Assembly: GCA_016932035.1 (NCBI GenBank)
Contig: JAFGDR010000031.1
Span: forward strand, 135,399-185,983
Direction: 5' to 3'
Source of the DNA: Candidatus Cloacimonadota bacterium
GTDB lineage: Bacteria; Cloacimonadota; Cloacimonadia; JGIOTU-2
Length of the DNA: 50,585 nt
Shown here: positions 1-8,632 of the stretch, in pieces
Layout of the letters: every line of letters begins with the position of its first letter
How positions within the stretch are numbered: the stretch's first letter is position 1
Translations under genes and position numbers: made by a program
The notes under the pieces: model-generated
Databases searched by the model: none
What the model was told of the DNA's origin: nothing
Seen by the model: the letters and a program-made list of their open reading frames with translations, nothing else

Positions 1-322
1 TGAAGAATATCATGAGTGCTGCAAAGAGAACCACAGCGGTTGCTATTGCCGGTTTTACCCAAGCCCAGTTCCAGAAATAATGTTTTTCTTTTTGAGGTAT
101 TCGCTCAAATCGTTGCATGATATGAGCATGAGGAGGAACGGGATGCCTTTTTATGTCCTGTGAGACAAATTCTTCAGTCAGATTAAGGACTTTTTTCCAT
201 TCTTCAACCTCAAGTCTGCAATGTGGGCATACAGAGATATGCTTCTCGATATGTTTTTTCTTTTGAGATGATAGCTCATCGCTTAAATAATCGAGTAAAA
301 TATTTTTTTTAATACATCTCAT
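1..322 (-). CDS. Zinc-type anti-sigma factor (partial, runs off left edge)
   Basis: The reading frame starts at the ATG whose complement is 320-322 and stays open to the window edge (about 107 codons). Near residues 26-33 it has H-x3-C-x2-C (HISVCPHC), the signature of zinc-binding anti-sigma (zf-HC2) domains. The C-terminal part seen here begins a hydrophobic membrane segment (after WVKPAIATAVVLF). The start lies 2 bp after the sigma-factor stop, with an SD-like AGGAG inside the end of that gene, so the two should be translationally coupled. The expected role is to hold the upstream ECF sigma factor at the inner membrane until a signal arrives. The sensory C-terminal part is outside the window. 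Confidence 0.75.
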   Translation of the reverse strand, partial: MRCIKKNILLDYLSDELSSQKKKHIEKHISVCPHCRLEVEEWKKVLNLTEEFVSQDIKRHPVPPHAHIMQRFERIPQKEKHYFWNWAWVKPAIATAVVLFAALMIFF

Positions 323-324
323 CG

Positions 325-843
325 TTACTCCTGAAAATCCATCATATGCTGATCTTGCAGGTCATTCTTGATCTTTTGCATGGCAAAAAAATAACTACTC
401 TTCACTGTGCCGAGACTTTTTTTGAGGATCTGTGCGATCTTTTTAAAAGGCAGCTGATTATAATAACGCATAACAAAAATCTCTTTCTGCCTTGGTGAGA
501 GGGCTTCAATTGCCTTTTCGAGTGAATCAAACAATTCCTTTTCCTGGAGAACAGTAGCAGGATTGGTATCAACCTGCGTTCGCACTTCGTGAGCAATCGG
601 TATGTTGTTCAAATCCTTACTTTTTTTACTGTTCATGTAATAAATATGGTTGAGTGCGATCCTGTAAACCCAGGTCGTAAATTTTGATTCCTTTCGAAAT
701 GAACTGATATTTTCATAGACTTTTATAAAAATCTCCTGTGTTGCATCTTCTGCGTCTTCATAGTTTTTCAACATCTTTAAAGCAAGCAAAAAGATCATCT
801 GGTAATTTTCTTCAATCAGTGTATTAAGCTGAACAGATTCCAT
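325..843 (-). CDS. ECF-type RNA polymerase sigma factor
   Basis: This 172-residue protein has the two-domain layout of extracytoplasmic-function sigma factors. Region 2 is at about residues 25-70 (DAEDATQEIFIKVY, then a WVYRIALNH segment for -10 recognition). Region 4 is at about 110-165 (LSPRQKEIFVMRYYNQLPF followed by a helix-turn-helix containing GTVKSSYFFAMQKIK) for -35 binding. Regions 1 and 3 are absent, as is normal for the class. The anti-sigma gene follows directly on the same strand. The usual arrangement is autoregulation and response to an envelope signal; the target promoters cannot be read from this window. Confidence 0.9.
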   Translation of the reverse strand: MESVQLNTLIEENYQMIFLLALKMLKNYEDAEDATQEIFIKVYENISSFRKESKFTTWVYRIALNHIYYMNSKKSKDLNNIPIAHEVRTQVDTNPATVLQEKELFDSLEKAIEALSPRQKEIFVMRYYNQLPFKKIAQILKKSLGTVKSSYFFAMQKIKNDLQDQHMMDFQE

Positions 844-1071
844 GACCTAATTTTCGTTTATTAGCTTAGACGTAAAAGCAGTAAAAAAGTTTAATCTCAA
901 ACTGGTTTTTTTCATATTAAGAACAAAATAGAGAGAGCAGTTTTCTTATAGCAAGGAAATTGTGTGCATTATAAATTGACAGAAATATTCATATAAAACC
1001 CACTGAAGGAGTTGTGCTCACATGGTTACAATATATTTGTAAAATAGATTCATGGAGACAATAAGGAAACT

Positions 1072-2766
1072 ATGAAAAATTCTGAACAAAAAACTCTCGG
1101 TAATATTTTCAACAAAACAATAAAAACATACCCAAACAACATCGCAGTCTCAATGGTTGAAGGAGAACCTGTGACCTATGAAGAATTTGGAAAAAGAGTT
1201 GAGATTTTATCAAAAATATTACAAAAAAGAGGAATTACCAAAGGGGAGAAGGTTGCAATTCTCTCAGAGAACAAACCGAAATGGGGTATTGCCTTTTTTG
1301 CAATAACTACTATTGGAGCAATCGCAGTTCCTTTACTCCCAGATTTTCACGCAAATGAGATCCATCACATACTGCTGCACTCAGATGCTAAAGCGATTTT
1401 CATTTCAAAAGAGCTCTATAACAAACTTGAAGATGCACGTCTCGAAACGCTGCATACGATTTTCCATATCGATGATTTCAGTATTATCCCACCAAATACA
1501 GCGCTGGACAAGTTAAAAGAATTTCTGAAAGAAGGTGAAATTGAATATACAAAACTGCGTGATTCTGCGATGAAACTGCTGTATCCAGAGATGCAGACGA
1601 TTACCGAAGATCATGTCGCATCAATAATATACACTTCAGGAACGACAGGACATTCAAAAGGTGTCGAGTTAACACATAAAAATTTAATCTTTGATGCTGA
1701 ATCCACGTTGAAGATTCAGGATGTCAATTCAGAGGATCGACTTTTATCAATTTTACCGCTCTCGCATTCCTATGAATTTACAATAGGATTCCTGATACCC
1801 TTTATAGCAGGTGCAGCAGTGTATTATCTTGATAAACCACCTGTGGCAAGAGTGTTACTTCCGGTTCTTCAAAAAATAAAACCCACAATGATGCTCACCG
1901 TACCTCTTGTTATCGAAAAGATATACAAAGTGAGAATTGCACCTCAGCTTGCTAAAAGCGGTTTGATTCGATCTATCATGAAAGTGCCGGCTTTACGCAA
2001 GAAATTACACAAAGTCGCAGCCAAGAAAGTCATGAAATTTTTTGGTGGAGAACTGAAATTCTTTGGCATTGGCGGTGCAGGATTGAATAGCGAAGTCGAA
2101 AAATTCCTTCGAGAAGGGAAATTTCCCTATGCAATTGGTTACGGACTTACGGAAACATCACCGTTGATCGCAGGAAGCGGAGTGAAAAATACAAAATTCC
2201 GATCAACCGGTATAATCATTCCAGAAGTTGAAGTTAAAATTAACGACCCTGATCCTAAAACAAACGAAGGCGAAATCTGGGTGAAAGGTCCAAATGTCAT
2301 GAGAGGATACTATAAAGATCCCGAGCGAACAAAATCAGTGATAACAAAAGATGGTTGGTTTAAGACTGGCGATCTTGGTTATATGGATAAACAAGGATAC
2401 TTATATATTATTGGAAGATTGAAAAATATTATTGTGGGACCGAGTGGAGAGAATATATATCCTGAAGAGATCGAATCGTGGATCAACCAGAATGATAACG
2501 TGTTGGAATCCATTGTATATCAGGAAAACGGGCAGCTTATTGCTCGTGTTCATTTAAATTATGAGGAGCTTGATGTTGAGTTCAAGCATAAAAAATTAAC
2601 TGAAACCCAGATCGCAAAAAAGGTTGAAGCCATGCTTGAAGATCTGAGAAATGAAGTAAATAGCAAAGTTTCGACCTTTTCAAGAATATCAAGGATGATC
2701 GAACAGCCCGAACCTTTTGAAAAAACACCCACCAAGAAGATCAAACGCTATCTTTACACAAACTGA
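1072..2766 (+). CDS. AMP-forming acyl-CoA synthetase (long-chain fatty acid-CoA ligase family)
   Basis: A 564-residue adenylate-forming enzyme. Visible motifs in order are the phosphate-binding loop YTSGTTGHSKG (about residue 187), the A5 motif GYGLTETSP (about 356), the ATP-ribose Asp motif TGDLGYMD (about 432), GRLKNIIV (about 448), and the C-terminal catalytic-lysine region PTKKIKRYL (about 552). The family activates a carboxylic acid to acyl-AMP and then acyl-CoA; length and sequence favour long-chain fatty acids, but substrate is not proven. The gene stands alone, with a modest SD (AAGGAA) before the ATG. It may supply activated fatty acids for lipid synthesis or membrane repair. Confidence 0.88.
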   Translation: MKNSEQKTLGNIFNKTIKTYPNNIAVSMVEGEPVTYEEFGKRVEILSKILQKRGITKGEKVAILSENKPKWGIAFFAITTIGAIAVPLLPDFHANEIHHILLHSDAKAIFISKELYNKLEDARLETLHTIFHIDDFSIIPPNTALDKLKEFLKEGEIEYTKLRDSAMKLLYPEMQTITEDHVASIIYTSGTTGHSKGVELTHKNLIFDAESTLKIQDVNSEDRLLSILPLSHSYEFTIGFLIPFIAGAAVYYLDKPPVARVLLPVLQKIKPTMMLTVPLVIEKIYKVRIAPQLAKSGLIRSIMKVPALRKKLHKVAAKKVMKFFGGELKFFGIGGAGLNSEVEKFLREGKFPYAIGYGLTETSPLIAGSGVKNTKFRSTGIIIPEVEVKINDPDPKTNEGEIWVKGPNVMRGYYKDPERTKSVITKDGWFKTGDLGYMDKQGYLYIIGRLKNIIVGPSGENIYPEEIESWINQNDNVLESIVYQENGQLIARVHLNYEELDVEFKHKKLTETQIAKKVEAMLEDLRNEVNSKVSTFSRISRMIEQPEPFEKTPTKKIKRYLYTN

Positions 2767-2831
2767 TCGAGCTGTTGTTTATTCATAAAACCAAGATTTG
2801 ACGAAAAGATTGCACAATTCTACTTAGAAGC

Positions 2832-2850
2832 ATGCACTATATTTGTGCAT
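2832..2850. promoter_or_regulatory. Candidate enhancer site (UAS) for the sigma-54 operon
   Basis: Perfect inverted repeat ATGCAC-N7-GTGCAT, centred about 120-130 bp upstream of the expected transcription start. That is the normal position for a binding site of an NtrC-family activator. A half-site TTGCAC lies at 2810-2815. The likely binder is the response regulator encoded at 6496-7830 in the same operon, but this is inferred from position and symmetry only. Confidence 0.5.
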
Positions 2851-2948
2851 AATATTCTGAAAGAAATTGATGGTAAAATAATTTTTAAACGCATAACAAA
2901 CAAAATAGAAGAAGGTTACGGCAATAATGATTTGGAATGAAATAAATT

Positions 2949-2965
2949 TTGGCACGATTTTCGCA
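2949..2965 (+). promoter_or_regulatory. Sigma-54 (-24/-12) promoter
   Basis: TTGGCACG at 2949-2956 and TCGCA at 2961-2965 match the sigma-54 consensus. The invariant GG (2951-2952) and GC (2963-2964) are separated by exactly 10 bases. The predicted start is near 2975-2978, about 30 bp before the first gene's ATG at 3007. The operon it controls encodes a kinase and a sigma-54 activator, which supports the call. Confidence 0.8.
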
Positions 2966-3006
2966 TAAAAAGTGGCTGCGAATAGACATGTATGAAAGGA
3001 GAAAAC

Positions 3007-3462
3007 ATGAAAAAGTTAGTCGCACTCATAAGTATTTTGATGCTCACTGTTGGTATCATATTTGCAGCCTCGGTAGAGGGCTATGTTACAGATGCTGAAA
3101 ACGGTGAAGGAATTGAAAGTGCAATTGTTAGATTTCATTTTCTTGATGGAGACTGCCCAGAAGGCGGAACAAATGGAAATGGTCAAAATGGTGGAAACAA
3201 TGGTAATAACGGCGGCAATAATGGTGGTTATGGCATTAATGTTTATAATGCAACGACCGATGCAAACGGTTATTACTCAATCGTTGATTTACCAGAAGGC
3301 AGTTATGAAGCTCGTGCATTAAAACCTCATACCTATATGCCAACTCTTATTGAAGATATCACCATCACTGAAGATGTAAATGTTGTCGATTTTGCACTTG
3401 AGGGCTGCAACGGGACAGGCTCTGCAAAGCAGTTAAAAGTAAGACATCTGATCAATTTTTAG
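3007..3462 (+). CDS. Secreted protein with a CarboxypepD_reg/Cna-B-like domain and an Asn/Gly-rich loop
   Basis: First gene after the sigma-54 promoter (151 residues). The start is placed at ATG 3007, not the in-frame ATG at 2992, because AAAGGAG lies between them at good SD spacing and the signal peptide (MKKLVALISILMLTVGIIFAA) begins there. The mature part begins with SVEGYVTDAENGEGIESAIV and ends with a strand pattern (YYSIVDLPEGSYEARALK) typical of carboxypeptidase-regulatory or Cna-B beta-sandwich domains. A run of Asn and Gly residues is inserted in the middle (DNA 3172-3234). Its role is unknown; a surface or periplasmic structural protein is plausible. Confidence 0.75.
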   Translation: MKKLVALISILMLTVGIIFAASVEGYVTDAENGEGIESAIVRFHFLDGDCPEGGTNGNGQNGGNNGNNGGNNGGYGINVYNATTDANGYYSIVDLPEGSYEARALKPHTYMPTLIEDITITEDVNVVDFALEGCNGTGSAKQLKVRHLINF

Positions 3463-3483
3463 GTGTACAACATGAGAAATATT

Positions 3484-3513
3484 GACGGGATTTCGGTCCC
3501 GTCCTTATTTTCT
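3484..3513 (+). terminator. Intrinsic terminator-like hairpin inside the operon
   Basis: Perfect 7-bp stem GACGGGA / TCCCGTC (3484-3490 and 3497-3503) with a 6-base loop, followed by a T-rich stretch. The next gene's SD (AAGGAG) begins just downstream. It probably terminates part of the transcripts or protects the 3' end of the first message, so that the first secreted protein is made in excess. Confidence 0.6.
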
Positions 3514-3528
3514 CAATAAGGAGTTTTC

Positions 3529-3879
3529 ATGAAATCGATAATATTAACTGGTTGTTTTATACTTATACTCACAGGTTTTATATTTGCGGCTGATTCTACC
3601 AACGTACCTGTTACTAATGATCAAATAGTGATCATTGAAAAGGATGACGGTCAGGAATTCGATTTCTTTGTTGATAAAGATGGTGATGGTATTTGTGATA
3701 ACAGAACTTTAAGAAATAAAGGAATGATATCACACAATCAAAAAATCCGTCATTATAGAATGATATCATATAAATATAACCAGCAAAACCAGTGTGAATT
3801 TGGCTTGGAAAACGGAGAGAGAAGAGGAAATAACGGAAATGGACAGCACGGGACACAGAGACACAATGGAGGTCAATGA
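3529..3879 (+). CDS. Small secreted protein with an EF-hand-like calcium loop
   Basis: A 116-residue protein with a good SD and a signal peptide (MKSIILTGCFILILTGFIFAA). The mature part carries DKDGDGICDN at about residues 50-59, a loop with acidic residues spaced as in EF-hand or dockerin calcium sites. The last 25 residues are rich in Asn, Gly, Gln, His and Arg, resembling the low-complexity stretch in the preceding gene product. No enzyme motif is seen. Its place between another exported protein and an outer-membrane barrel suggests an envelope function. Family not recognised. Confidence 0.7.
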   Translation: MKSIILTGCFILILTGFIFAADSTNVPVTNDQIVIIEKDDGQEFDFFVDKDGDGICDNRTLRNKGMISHNQKIRHYRMISYKYNQQNQCEFGLENGERRGNNGNGQHGTQRHNGGQ

Positions 3880-4845
3880 TTGATGCATGCCCTTGTCGGT
3901 GTGATTATTTTTCTCATTCCAACGATGCTTCTTGGCTTGAATGTTCAAGGGGATGTTTATATTTCAGGTTCTGCGCAGCAAGATGTCGATCTGATGACAG
4001 AAAGTAAAGGAATATTGGGAGGAACGTTAAAACTGATTAATGATAGCTACTATATTGATGCACAAACCCAGTATTCAGTTCCCTTAGATACAACACAATC
4101 AGAAAGTAATATTTCTTTATTAGGTGAGATATTTTTCCCATGGTTCAGCGTTAGCACACATATCTATTATCAAGATGGTAGAACCCAATATCGTGATTAT
4201 TTAATGATCAGTGGAGAGATATTTCGAACAATTGATAATCCTCAATCAATTATAGAATATGGAGATGTTTTCAAGTATTCTACTTTTTGGGATTATAACA
4301 CTTTCAACCACATAGATAATACACTCTATCTTCTTTATAAACACTTTTTTAGACGATCGGCACTACATACCTATTTCGATTTCAGCTATCGGTATTTCAA
4401 CAATTATTCTGATCCATCAATAGCACTTTCAAAGGCAAGCTCAGAAATATATGTAACACAAAGCATAAAGCGCAATATTGGCCTGAAATATGGATTTTTT
4501 ATTAATAAAAATATAACGACAAATGATTCACTTATTTATATGAACTCAGATTTATATGATACATTTGCCTATGATCTCTATACCGTTTATTTGGGCGGTA
4601 CGATTTATCTTGAGAATTTGCTCATGAAACCCGAACTGTCCTATCATCATAAGATTTACAATAACCTTGCAGAAGAACATCCTTATACGGAAAATGGAAT
4701 AAAATTATCTCTTTATGCAGATTACCCTCTTACTGATCATATATTTGTTTATTCAAATACCAGTGTTTATTTTATTTTAGATGATTCTTCGAATTTTGGT
4801 TCCTATAATGTGGTTTGTGGCGTAAGATATACATTTATAAAATAG
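3880..4845 (+). CDS. Predicted outer-membrane beta-barrel protein
   Basis: About 320 residues with an N-terminal hydrophobic export signal (ALVGVIIFLIPTMLLGL), then alternating polar and aromatic residues throughout and a final strand ending VVCGVRYTFIK. This pattern is typical of outer-membrane barrels. The start is either TTG 3880 (7 bases after GGAGG at 3868-3872) or ATG 3883; the two differ by one residue. It directly follows the previous stop, and only one base separates its own stop from the histidine kinase ATG, so it belongs to the sigma-54 operon. No specific porin family is recognised. Confidence 0.7.
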   Translation: MMHALVGVIIFLIPTMLLGLNVQGDVYISGSAQQDVDLMTESKGILGGTLKLINDSYYIDAQTQYSVPLDTTQSESNISLLGEIFFPWFSVSTHIYYQDGRTQYRDYLMISGEIFRTIDNPQSIIEYGDVFKYSTFWDYNTFNHIDNTLYLLYKHFFRRSALHTYFDFSYRYFNNYSDPSIALSKASSEIYVTQSIKRNIGLKYGFFINKNITTNDSLIYMNSDLYDTFAYDLYTVYLGGTIYLENLLMKPELSYHHKIYNNLAEEHPYTENGIKLSLYADYPLTDHIFVYSNTSVYFILDDSSNFGSYNVVCGVRYTFIK

Positions 4846-4846
4846 C

Positions 4847-6499
4847 ATGAAAACAAAATCTGTTCAGAAAAAAGAAAAAACCCTTAAGTATTTGCTCTTG
4901 ATCACATCACTCATAATTGTATGTTTGTGGGGGTCACTTTATTATTTACAAACGAACAATATTAATACGGTTTATAAGACCATAGAAATGAACGGACGTC
5001 TCTATCTCGAGATGGTGAGTGACATCATTCAGAGCAATCTTTATTCACAGGACGTTATAGAATCTCTCTTCTTTGAGCGCGCAGAAATGCTCCTTCATTT
5101 TGTTATGGAAGAGCACTCACCTCAGCTAGTTGACTCATTAAGAAACAGTATGCTCATTCACCATGTATGTACCATTGACTCACGAGGAAAACTGATAAAC
5201 TCCATACCGGAAGATTGTACTGATATTATTTCGGTTGAGCATCTCCCCAGAACACATGAATTTGTACTCCTTGAAATAGAAGACGACCCATCAAATGTTT
5301 TTTTCGTTACCTTCAGAGAAAACACATGGTTTGTGGCATCTGTTAATAAGAGAGACTATTTTTCATTGCTTAAACCGATTCAATTGTCAACGCTCTTTTC
5401 AAAGCTTGGCGAGCAAATTGAACGTGTCAGTGAATCTGTTAAGATACTTCCCCAGATTCGTTATCTTGTTATACAGGACGAGAGAGGGATCATTGCTGCA
5501 ACCGAGAATGTGCGAAAAATTCAGCGGATATCATCGGATGAATTCCTGGAATCGAATTTGATGAATGAAAAGATTGCTTCAAGAACTTATACTTATGAGG
5601 AGAAAAAAGTGCTTGAGATCATTCGACCGTTCTATCTCGAAGAACAGTCCGTTTTAATACGTCTTGGGATTTCAATGGATAGGATTGAAGCACTGAAGAG
5701 GAACAGGAATCTTCTATTTATTATGTATTCAATCATTTTTGCTGGAATCCTTGCACTCGAGTTTTTCTTCTATAGAAATCATATTAAAATAAACAGCATG
5801 AAAGAATCCCTTCAAAATGCAGAATACATGGCAGGCATCGGAGAGCTTGGTAGAGAAGTTGCACACGAGATAAAAAATCCCCTTAATGCGATTTCAATGA
5901 CACTTCAGCGATTGAATAAGGAGATAGACATCAAGAAGAATGATTCGTCCAAGAAAATGCTTGCCCTCTCATTCAATGAGATCGAACGTCTTAATGAAAT
6001 AGTAGAAAGATTTCTGGATTACTCTAGACCACTCGAACTAAAAATTGAAAGTGTTCCTGTTTATAAATTTGTTGATAAGATTCTTATGCTGTTCAAAGAA
6101 GAGTTTAGGGCAAAAAATATAAATTTTAGACTAGATGGTTCACCAGATCTATTGTGGAATTTCGACCCTGAAGCTCTTACACAGGTTATGATTAATGTTA
6201 TTAAAAATAGTGTTGACTCCTTCCAGGATGCTCAATTAAATTCAATTATTGAAGTAACTTTCCGTGAAAAAAATAATGAACTTCAGATCAGAACATCGGA
6301 CAACGGAACTGGTATTCAGGATGATATTCTTCAAAAAGTATGGGATCTTTATTTCAGCACAAAAGAATTTGGAAATGGCTTAGGGCTCCCGGTCTCAGCA
6401 AAGATAATCAAAGAACATCAGGGTTCAATTGAGATAACAAGCAAGGTAGATAAAGGCACTGAGGTAGTAATACAATTACCGAAGGTGGAGTTAACGTGA
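4847..6499 (+). CDS. Membrane sensor histidine kinase (NtrB/AtoS-like)
   Basis: 550 residues. Two membrane segments (about residues 14-31 and 285-305) enclose an extracytoplasmic sensor region of about 250 residues with no recognised fold. The cytoplasmic part has a HisKA domain with the phospho-acceptor in EVAHEIKNPLNA (His near 340), then a HATPase_c domain with N box (NVIKNSVDSF, about 450), G1 (DNGTGIQDD, about 485) and G2 (GNGLGLPVS, about 509). No HAMP domain is evident. The last four bases overlap the response-regulator start (GTGA), so the two form a cognate pair. The input signal probably comes from the periplasm. Confidence 0.93.
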   Translation: MKTKSVQKKEKTLKYLLLITSLIIVCLWGSLYYLQTNNINTVYKTIEMNGRLYLEMVSDIIQSNLYSQDVIESLFFERAEMLLHFVMEEHSPQLVDSLRNSMLIHHVCTIDSRGKLINSIPEDCTDIISVEHLPRTHEFVLLEIEDDPSNVFFVTFRENTWFVASVNKRDYFSLLKPIQLSTLFSKLGEQIERVSESVKILPQIRYLVIQDERGIIAATENVRKIQRISSDEFLESNLMNEKIASRTYTYEEKKVLEIIRPFYLEEQSVLIRLGISMDRIEALKRNRNLLFIMYSIIFAGILALEFFFYRNHIKINSMKESLQNAEYMAGIGELGREVAHEIKNPLNAISMTLQRLNKEIDIKKNDSSKKMLALSFNEIERLNEIVERFLDYSRPLELKIESVPVYKFVDKILMLFKEEFRAKNINFRLDGSPDLLWNFDPEALTQVMINVIKNSVDSFQDAQLNSIIEVTFREKNNELQIRTSDNGTGIQDDILQKVWDLYFSTKEFGNGLGLPVSAKIIKEHQGSIEITSKVDKGTEVVIQLPKVELT

Positions 6500-7830
6500 A
6501 AATATTAGTTATTGAGGATGATAGATCGCAGAGAGAGATCTTAACTGATTTTTTAACAACCAAAGATCATCAGGTTACTGCCGCCCTTTCTGGTGAAGAT
6601 GGAGTTGAAGCGTTCTATCATAATCCGGTTGATGTCGTCATAACTGATTACCGAATGCCGGGCATAAGCGGGAAAGAGGTTCTTCAAAAAATACTTGAGA
6701 TAAATCCCCTGACTGCAGTTATAGTCATCACTGCTTACAGTTCGGTTGAGAACGCAGTAGAGTTACTCAAAATTGGCGCTTTCGACTACATAGAAAAACC
6801 GATCAATCTCGAGCTTTTGCTCAATAAAATTGAAAATGCACAGAATTATATACAGGTTGAGAAAGAAAGCAAAACTGTTCATGATGTGATCGAAGATAGA
6901 GATTTCCCGATTACTTTTATTGCTGAAAGCAAAAAGATGAGTGAGATCCTCAGTGTGGTTAAAAGGGTAGCACATGTCGATGCTTCTGTTCTTATTACAG
7001 GTGAGAGCGGAACGGGAAAAGAGGTTATCGCCGATATCATTCATTATCTAAGTTCGCGCAGACATCGTAAAATGGTAAAGGTGAACTGTTCGGCTATACC
7101 GGACACTCTTCTTGAGAGCGAACTTTTCGGGCACGTAAGAGGTGCATTTACCGATGCGATCAGAGACAGAAAAGGCAGATTTGAAGAAGCAGATGGGGGT
7201 ACCCTCTTTCTGGATGAGATCGGTGACATTGCTCCAATGATACAGGTAAAACTGCTCCGTGCACTGCAGACAATGGAGTTTGAACCTGTAGGAAGTTCAA
7301 TCACCAAGAAGGTGAATGTACGTATTATTGCTGCGACGAATAAAAACATAAAAACAGAGGTTCAGATCGGGAATTTCCGAGAAGATCTCTTTTATCGGCT
7401 TAATGTCATTCTTATTCATTTGCCACCACTCCGAGAACGAAAACAGGATATCACAAAATTAGTTAATCATTTTCTGGAAGAATTTTCTAGAGAAGAAGAG
7501 CTTTCCATATCACATGAAGCGCTGATGATGCTTATCAACTATCAATGGGAAGGGAATATCAGGCAATTGAAAAATGTAATCCAGAGAACGGTCACACTTT
7601 CAAGAAGCAATGTTATACGCATTGAAGATCTGCCGGATGAGATAAAGAATTTCACTATTTCCAAAGACCAGTCAAATGGAAGAACAATTGCACAAGTCGA
7701 GAAAGAGCATATAAAAAGTGTATTAGAAGATTGTGATCATAATCAGATAAAAGCTGCTGAGATACTTGGGGTTCACAGGAATACCCTTTCTCGTAAGATC
7801 AAAGAATATCACATTCGGTTAAAGAAATAG
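6496..7830 (+). CDS. NtrC-family sigma-54-dependent response regulator
   Basis: 444 residues with a GTG start overlapping the kinase stop. The receiver domain (1-120) has the phospho-acceptor Asp51 in VVITDYRMPG and a Lys in EKPINLELL. The AAA+ domain follows, with Walker A GESGTGKE (about 169), the sigma-54-contacting GAFTDA loop (about 215) and Walker B TLFLDEIGD. A C-terminal Fis-type helix-turn-helix ends the protein (NQIKAAEILGVHRNTLSRK). All parts needed for sigma-54 activation are present. The most likely target is the -24/-12 promoter at 2949-2965 that drives this same operon, giving positive autoregulation. Confidence 0.95.
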   Translation: MKILVIEDDRSQREILTDFLTTKDHQVTAALSGEDGVEAFYHNPVDVVITDYRMPGISGKEVLQKILEINPLTAVIVITAYSSVENAVELLKIGAFDYIEKPINLELLLNKIENAQNYIQVEKESKTVHDVIEDRDFPITFIAESKKMSEILSVVKRVAHVDASVLITGESGTGKEVIADIIHYLSSRRHRKMVKVNCSAIPDTLLESELFGHVRGAFTDAIRDRKGRFEEADGGTLFLDEIGDIAPMIQVKLLRALQTMEFEPVGSSITKKVNVRIIAATNKNIKTEVQIGNFREDLFYRLNVILIHLPPLRERKQDITKLVNHFLEEFSREEELSISHEALMMLINYQWEGNIRQLKNVIQRTVTLSRSNVIRIEDLPDEIKNFTISKDQSNGRTIAQVEKEHIKSVLEDCDHNQIKAAEILGVHRNTLSRKIKEYHIRLKK

Positions 7831-7839
7831 TAACGATTT

Positions 7840-8625
7840 ATGGGTCGATTTCATATTAGAAGGTTCATTCAATATAGTTTTCTTGGCATTTCTGCAGCCC
7901 TCTTTATACTCCTGACAGAAGGTGCTTTACCAATAGCCCATGAATTCTGCCCCTATTCTTCTGTTTGTTTCGGTGTCTGGAAAATCGGTTCGAAATTTGC
8001 TCCCTTCCTTTTTCCTGCTGCGATTATCATTGGTGGACTGATAGCAATAAGTTCGATGTTTTTGGGACGCTGGTTCTGTGGGTACGTATGTCCATTTGGA
8101 ACCATCCAGGAGTTGATCTATTCCGCCCGTGGACCAAAGACACGTTTTCGTCAGCTTATAGCTTATAAAACACATAAATATCTGAATATACTGAAGTATA
8201 TAATTTTGTTGTTTACAGCAGTTACTTCTTATTTAAGCGTGCAATATCTATATATGAAATTCTGTCCGGTTATGGCAATTGCTCATATTCAGCGTATTAC
8301 TTTTGCAGGGATTGGTGTGCTCATTATCATTGTCGCAGGTGGTTTTTTTGTTGAGAGATTTTGGTGCAGATACCTCTGCCCTTATGCTGCATTAATGAAT
8401 ATTTTTCAGAAGCTTGCTGATCTTCTCAAGATCCGGAGATATAAAATTTATCGTAATATTAAAACCAGTTTAAATTGTTTTAATTGTGTCAACTACTGTC
8501 CGATGAATATTGACATAGGATATCTGGAAAAGATTTCAGATTTCAATTGCATCAAATGTATGCGATGTGTTCGCCAATGTTCGAAGTCTGATAAAGAAAA
8601 AAGCAACTGTATATACAGAGATTAA
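7840..8625 (+). CDS. FixG/NapH-like membrane 4Fe-4S protein
   Basis: 261 residues with about five hydrophobic segments. Two membrane-edge cysteine motifs typical of the NapH/FixG/NosR-type family are present: FCGYVCPFG (about residue 85) and WCRYLCPYA (about 180). The C-terminal soluble part has CFNCVNYCP and CIKCMRCVRQC. The first of these lacks one Cys of the usual CxxCxxCxxxCP. The family moves electrons between the membrane pool and redox partners. It starts 9 bp after the regulator gene, is followed 7 bp later by an exported polyferredoxin, and probably hands electrons across the inner membrane to it. Confidence 0.85.
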   Translation: MGRFHIRRFIQYSFLGISAALFILLTEGALPIAHEFCPYSSVCFGVWKIGSKFAPFLFPAAIIIGGLIAISSMFLGRWFCGYVCPFGTIQELIYSARGPKTRFRQLIAYKTHKYLNILKYIILLFTAVTSYLSVQYLYMKFCPVMAIAHIQRITFAGIGVLIIIVAGGFFVERFWCRYLCPYAALMNIFQKLADLLKIRRYKIYRNIKTSLNCFNCVNYCPMNIDIGYLEKISDFNCIKCMRCVRQCSKSDKEKSNCIYRD

Positions 8626-8632
8626 GGAAACC

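Noticed and set aside
1032-1039. Bacteroidetes-type -7 box TATATTTG upstream of the acyl-CoA ligase
   Set aside because: The TTG partner is at a shorter distance (17 bases) than expected and the same octamer occurs by chance elsewhere, for example within 2832-2850.
3172-3234. Short tandem DNA repeat or CRISPR-like array
   Set aside because: The repetition is at codon level (Asn and Gly), with no conserved repeat-spacer structure. No CRISPR array was seen in the window.
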